This document shows, piece by piece, positions 10,283 through 12,239 of a DNA stretch of 12,239 nucleotides. The notes beneath the pieces were generated by a model. The model made no database searches. It was not told the DNA's origin and saw nothing but the letters and a program-made list of their open reading frames with translations. Both the position numbers and the translations under genes were made by a program. Each line of letters starts with the position of its first letter. Position 1 is the stretch's first letter. The DNA comes from Rhizobium favelukesii (GTDB lineage Bacteria; Pseudomonadota; Alphaproteobacteria; Rhizobiales; Rhizobiaceae), in the NCBI RefSeq assembly GCF_000577275.2, contig NZ_CBYB010000043.1:1-12239 (forward strand), read 5' to 3'.

Positions 10283-10681
10283 TCACTTAGCAATTAAACG
10301 TGAGAATGCGGTTGTTTCAGCCGGATTTGGCAGATGAGAATCCGCGGGGCAGGATTCTCTAATTAACTGCAACTGCGACGACGCCACCGAACGGCATGTA
10401 TGGTTCATGATCTCATCGGTAGCGCTGCTGAAAGGCACTTTGTTGACACCCGTCATTTGGCCGCGCAGCATTTCGAGCGTCTCCGGTCCGGCCCGCTCGA
10501 CGACGCCTACTCCGGCCAGCAGAGCCGGTCGCAGATGCAGCGACAGGATCGGAATTGCGGGTGGAGGCAGGTTCCTCCGTTCCATAGCGACGAAACCATC
10601 GAGATCTGGAATGATTGCGCCGAGCACCCTGAATCGCCACGGTTCGTACTCATGAGGAAGGGGTCTCGGCACGCATCGCAT
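10283..10681 (-). CDS. hypothetical protein, possibly the larger part of a frameshifted gene
   Basis: A 132-aa frame of unknown function. It has no family I recognise, no signal peptide and no membrane segment. Residues 1 to about 90 look protein-like (mixed hydrophobic and charged, with a Pro-rich PPPAIP at about 39-44), whereas the last 40 residues after MNHT are of poorer quality and rest on less GC-rich codons. Its ATG overlaps the stop of the small upstream frame as TGATG. The same frame also stays open a short way upstream of the ATG, reading AEIARLLL, which looks like natural helix. That suggests one ancestral gene broken by a single-base change near 10705-10715. It runs parallel to the GA operon but ends about 280 bases before CYP112, so it could be co-transcribed into it. 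Confidence 0.35.
   Translation of the reverse strand: MRCVPRPLPHEYEPWRFRVLGAIIPDLDGFVAMERRNLPPPAIPILSLHLRPALLAGVGVVERAGPETLEMLRGQMTGVNKVPFSSATDEIMNHTCRSVASSQLQLIRESCPADSHLPNPAETTAFSRLIAK
10336..10359. repeat. perfect 8-base inverted repeat (hairpin)
   Basis: GAGAATCC (10336-10343) and GGATTCTC (10352-10359) are exact inverse copies separated by the GC-rich loop GCGGGGCA. Read on either strand this gives a stable small hairpin. The plus strand continues TAATTAAC and the minus strand ATCTGCC, so neither has a U-run. It sits near the 3' end of the hypothetical frame, between it and the AT-rich region, and might act as a weak terminator or a mobile-element relic. Confidence 0.4.
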
Positions 10682-10776
10682 CAGCAGAAGGCGTGCGATT
10701 TCGGCCGGCGAAGTCCAGGTTGTTCAGCGAGCAGCGCCGCGGCGCTCGCGGTCAGGTGGGAGATTTCGTTGTTCAT
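10681..10776 (-). pseudogene. 31-aa frame, probable N-terminal fragment of a broken gene
   Basis: Begins MNNEISHLTASAAALL at an ATG (10776) that shares ATGA with the stop of the 66-aa frame upstream, and ends at a TGA that overlaps the next ATG as TGATG. Its first 22 residues look like an ordinary amphipathic N-terminus, but the last nine (RRPKSHAFC) do not. A one-base shift after about residue 22 would continue into SPAEIARLLL and the following 132-aa frame. I read this as the start of a gene whose reading frame has been broken, or alternatively as a genuine tiny coupled frame. No function is assigned. Confidence 0.3.
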
Positions 10777-10973
10777 AGCAGCTCGCCCGTGTCCTCGACA
10801 AAGGGCACAGGTTTGCTGGAGTCGATGCCGCGAAGCGAGCCCCATCCGCGGTCGTCCACGTTCGTTTTTGGCTTTCCTGCGCCATCGCGTCGTACGGCTG
10901 CCCTCTTCTTGGTTGCTGCATTGACGCTGCGCGAACGCTCATCTGCTGTCCAACCTGTCAGGGAAACTGGCAA
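10773..10973 (-). CDS. hypothetical small basic protein (66 aa)
   Basis: Encodes a small hydrophilic protein from a TTG at 10973. The first 20 residues are uncertain because no ATG is available and no clear ribosome-binding site precedes it. The central part is Lys/Arg/Ala-rich (NAATKKRAAVRRDGAGKPK), followed by a more ordered-looking end (DDRGWGSLRG, then KPVPFVEDTGELL). There is no membrane segment or cysteine. Its stop shares ATGA with the next frame, a layout seen in two-gene cassettes such as toxin-antitoxin pairs, but neither product resembles a family I know. Two other frames across the same bases are open on both strands, which weakens the call. Confidence 0.35.
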   Translation of the reverse strand: MPVSLTGWTADERSRSVNAATKKRAAVRRDGAGKPKTNVDDRGWGSLRGIDSSKPVPFVEDTGELL

Positions 10974-11255
10974 GCGTCAGCGTGACGCGGCGTTTCCGTT
11001 GCCGCATGGGCGAGGCGATGAGTTTCATTATGGATCGCCGGCGCCCGATCCGCGTGGATTGCAGAAGGGCCGTGGCCGAGGGGTATCGTGGATCCCTAGC
11101 TGCATCTCGACGCGATCAAGGTGAAGACTCGGGATTTCAGGTAAGGAGGTAACGACGGGCCGACGGTTCTAATCCCGCCAAGGCTATTGGAATTTGACTA
11201 GCCTGCCTACGCTCGGAAACTGAAAAATCCGCGGCCAATCCTCTCGCTCATGGGG
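10974..11255. other. intergenic stretch without a convincing gene
   Basis: Between the small hypothetical frames and the cold-shock gene I see no supported gene. A 44-codon plus-strand frame starting ATGAGTTTC (about 11018) is Arg-rich and unconvincing. A strong Shine-Dalgarno-like AAGGAGGT occurs near 11143 on the plus strand but is followed by no usable start and frame. No clear terminator with a T-run is visible downstream of the cold-shock gene, only GCCGCGGATTTTT on the minus strand without a matching stem. Confidence 0.4.
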
Positions 11256-11459
11256 TCAGAGCACGCTTACGTTTTCGGCCTTCGACTTCCCGGTCTTCCG
11301 ATCTTGGCCCAGCTCGTAGCTGACCTTTTCGCCTTCTCGGAGCGAATCGCCTCGTTGCAGGGCAGACACATGGACGAACACATCCGCTCCGCCATTCTCG
11401 GGCGTAATGAAGCCAAATCCCTTGTCTTCATTAAAAAATTTCACGGTACCTGTAGGCAT
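11256..11459 (-). CDS. cspA: cold-shock domain protein, CspA family
   Basis: A complete 67-aa single cold-shock-domain protein, a small OB-fold beta barrel that binds single-stranded RNA and DNA and acts as an RNA chaperone. RNP1 is KGFGFI (13-18) and RNP2 is VFVHV (27-31), with the expected aromatic residues Phe8, Phe9, Phe15, Phe17 and Phe28 on the binding face. Length is normal. The ATG at 11459 has AGAGG six to seven bases upstream. It is divergent from the transposase and co-oriented with the GA operon, but about 1.2 kb and a composition break away, so it is probably a chromosomal housekeeping gene rather than part of the GA system. Whether it is cold-induced or constitutive cannot be told. 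Confidence 0.95.
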   Translation of the reverse strand: MPTGTVKFFNEDKGFGFITPENGGADVFVHVSALQRGDSLREGEKVSYELGQDRKTGKSKAENVSVL

Positions 11460-11536
11460 GACTTTCCTCTTTAATTCTGCAGCGAGTTTGGCCCGCCAAT
11501 CGGACCTATAGCTCCGAGCGTATCCTTGTCCACCAA
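11460..11536 (-). promoter_or_regulatory. cold-shock gene leader and weak promoter candidate
   Basis: Upstream of the cold-shock ATG the minus strand has the ribosome-binding site AGAGGAAAG. Further up is GCTATA (11512-11507) preceded 18 bases earlier by TTGGTG (11536-11531), a possible sigma-70 pair giving a leader of about 40 bases. Both boxes deviate from consensus, so this is only a suggestion. The remaining sequence to 11630 shows nothing else I can support. Confidence 0.25.
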
Positions 11537-11630
11537 CGGTCTGCTACTTTTCAGCAATATTCCCATTCGTAGGAACTCGGCAACTCATTGCCTGAGAGGT
11601 GAACTGCGTATCGACGGTTCGTGAACACCG

Positions 11631-11867
11631 TTGGGTGCTCGGGGTCGAGCCGATCTGCAAGCTGCTACCGATTGCCCCACCTATTACGACTTAACGACGC
11701 TGTCGCCAAGCGGATCGACATGGATCGCCGGTCGGCCCGCGCCCGGCACAGCGGAACAGCTGCAGGCAATGCTGATCGCTGACCTGTCGCGTAGGGCGTC
11801 CGAACGCCGGAACCAAAACCAGAACGGCGGTGCTAGCATTACAGTTGCATATTTATCTATGGTCTGA
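11631..11867 (+). CDS. weak hypothetical frame (78 aa)
   Basis: A TTG-initiated open frame with an ordered-looking middle (WIAGRPAPGTAEQLQAML) but no recognised family, no ATG and no ribosome-binding site. It ends 32 bases before the transposase start and appears to run through the likely left end of the insertion sequence. If the element begins near 11837, as the CTAG there suggests, then the frame's natural C-terminus has been replaced by element sequence and it would be a gene truncated by insertion. It may equally be a chance frame. Confidence 0.2.
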   Translation: MGARGRADLQAATDCPTYYDLTTLSPSGSTWIAGRPAPGTAEQLQAMLIADLSRRASERRNQNQNGGASITVAYLSMV

Positions 11868-11879
11868 ATCTATGGGTCT

Positions 11880-11899
11880 CCATGATTCGGAGGTCATGG
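11880..11899 (+). promoter_or_regulatory. hairpin around the transposase ribosome-binding site
   Basis: CCATGA (11880-11885) and TCATGG (11894-11899) are perfect inverse copies enclosing TTCGGAGG, so the Shine-Dalgarno GGAGG sits in an eight-base loop directly before the transposase ATG at 11900. Such a structure could limit transposase translation, a common control in insertion sequences. An ATG inside the stem (11896) opens only an 11-codon frame that could further reduce expression. Confidence 0.35.
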
Positions 11900-12239
11900 A
11901 TGGCAGGTGCATCAATCGAGACGACGCTTGAACTTTGGGCATCATCGTTGCGCGACGTGAATGCTCGCATGCGCGGACTGTTTACGCAGGAGCGAGTTGC
12001 AGCATCTGCGAACCTTTTCCTGGACGGCTTGCTGGGCGACGAGCGGCGTAAGACAGGTTGGATGCGCGCTGAGGCGGCCGGTGATCCCGGCCCGTGGCGG
12101 CAACAAGCCATTCTGGGGCGCGGGCGCTGGGACGCGGACGCACTTCGCGACATCGTGCGAGAGTATGTCGTAGAAAACCTCGCCACGGATGATGCGGTCC
12201 TGGTCATCGACGAGACGGGCTTCCTCAAGCAGGGCAAAA
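11900..12239 (+). CDS. IS701-family transposase, 5' part (cut by window end)
   Basis: The first 113 codons of a DDE transposase that continues past the window. Recognisable IS701-family features are the N-terminal helical region with KTGWMRAEAAG (51-61), the WRQQAILGRGRWDAD stretch (66-80) and VIDETGF (102-108), whose Asp104 is the first residue of the DDE triad. GGAGG lies six to seven bases before the ATG. The element's left end is not certain: a CTAG at 11833-11836, about 64 bases before the start, fits the four-base YTAR-type target I recall for this family. Whether it is intact cannot be judged here. Its presence about 1.9 kb upstream of the GA operon is consistent with a mobile or rearranged locus. 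Confidence 0.9.
   Translation, partial: MAGASIETTLELWASSLRDVNARMRGLFTQERVAASANLFLDGLLGDERRKTGWMRAEAAGDPGPWRQQAILGRGRWDADALRDIVREYVVENLATDDAVLVIDETGFLKQGK

Noticed and set aside
10400..11124. Plus-strand frames opposite the small hypothetical genes (174 and 143 aa)
   Set aside because: Composition resembles antisense shadows; no motif or ribosome-binding site, although the region's true coding strand is itself uncertain.
11150..11190. Sequence resembling a tRNA T-arm (GGTTCTAATCCCGCC)
   Set aside because: The flanking bases do not pair as a T-stem and no acceptor, D or anticodon arm is present.
10260..11255. Remnant of CYP115 upstream of CYP112
   Set aside because: None of the frames carries a P450 heme loop, I-helix or ExxR motif.

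Overview
The window is dominated by a bacterial gibberellin (GA) biosynthesis operon on the minus strand. Read 5'->3' on that strand the order is CYP112, CYP114 fused to a ferredoxin, a short-chain dehydrogenase (SDR), CYP117, geranylgeranyl diphosphate synthase (GGPS), copalyl diphosphate synthase (CPS), kaurene synthase (KS) and type II isopentenyl diphosphate isomerase (IDI). The host is GC-rich and the operon type is confined to plant-associated Proteobacteria. The IDI at the 3' end suits a Xanthomonas-like pathogen, but a rhizobium cannot be excluded from this sequence alone.

How the genes work together (family knowledge mapped onto motifs read here): IDI balances IPP and DMAPP. GGPS makes GGPP, CPS cyclises it to ent-copalyl diphosphate and KS converts that to ent-kaurene. 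CYP117 oxidises kaurene to kaurenoic acid, CYP114 with its ferredoxin carries out the B-ring contraction to GA12-aldehyde, the SDR oxidises that to GA12, and CYP112 removes C-20 to give GA9. The final 3-oxidase, CYP115, which makes bioactive GA4 and sits ahead of CYP112 in some strains, is absent here. The predicted end product of this locus is therefore GA9. Several junctions are tightly packed: CPS/KS share an ATGA, SDR/CYP117 share a TGATG and CYP114-Fd/SDR overlap by 14 bases. Three wider gaps of about 94-145 bases also occur.

Upstream of CYP112 is a strikingly AT-rich stretch (10081-10260, 26% GC by hand count). It holds a good -10 candidate and two dyad-symmetric sequences, and is the obvious place for the operon's promoter and operators. 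Beyond it (10283-10973, minus strand) lie small unidentified reading frames linked by start/stop overlaps, which may be the remains of a frameshifted gene. Next come a complete cold-shock protein gene (11256-11459, minus) and, running off the right edge on the plus strand, the 5' part of an IS701-family transposase (from 11900).

The most unusual local feature is a run of eight G (coding strand) exactly at the CYP114-ferredoxin junction. With eight G the two are one polypeptide. With six or nine G, or a -1 ribosomal slip, CYP114 would stop and the ferredoxin would begin at an ATG one base after that stop.
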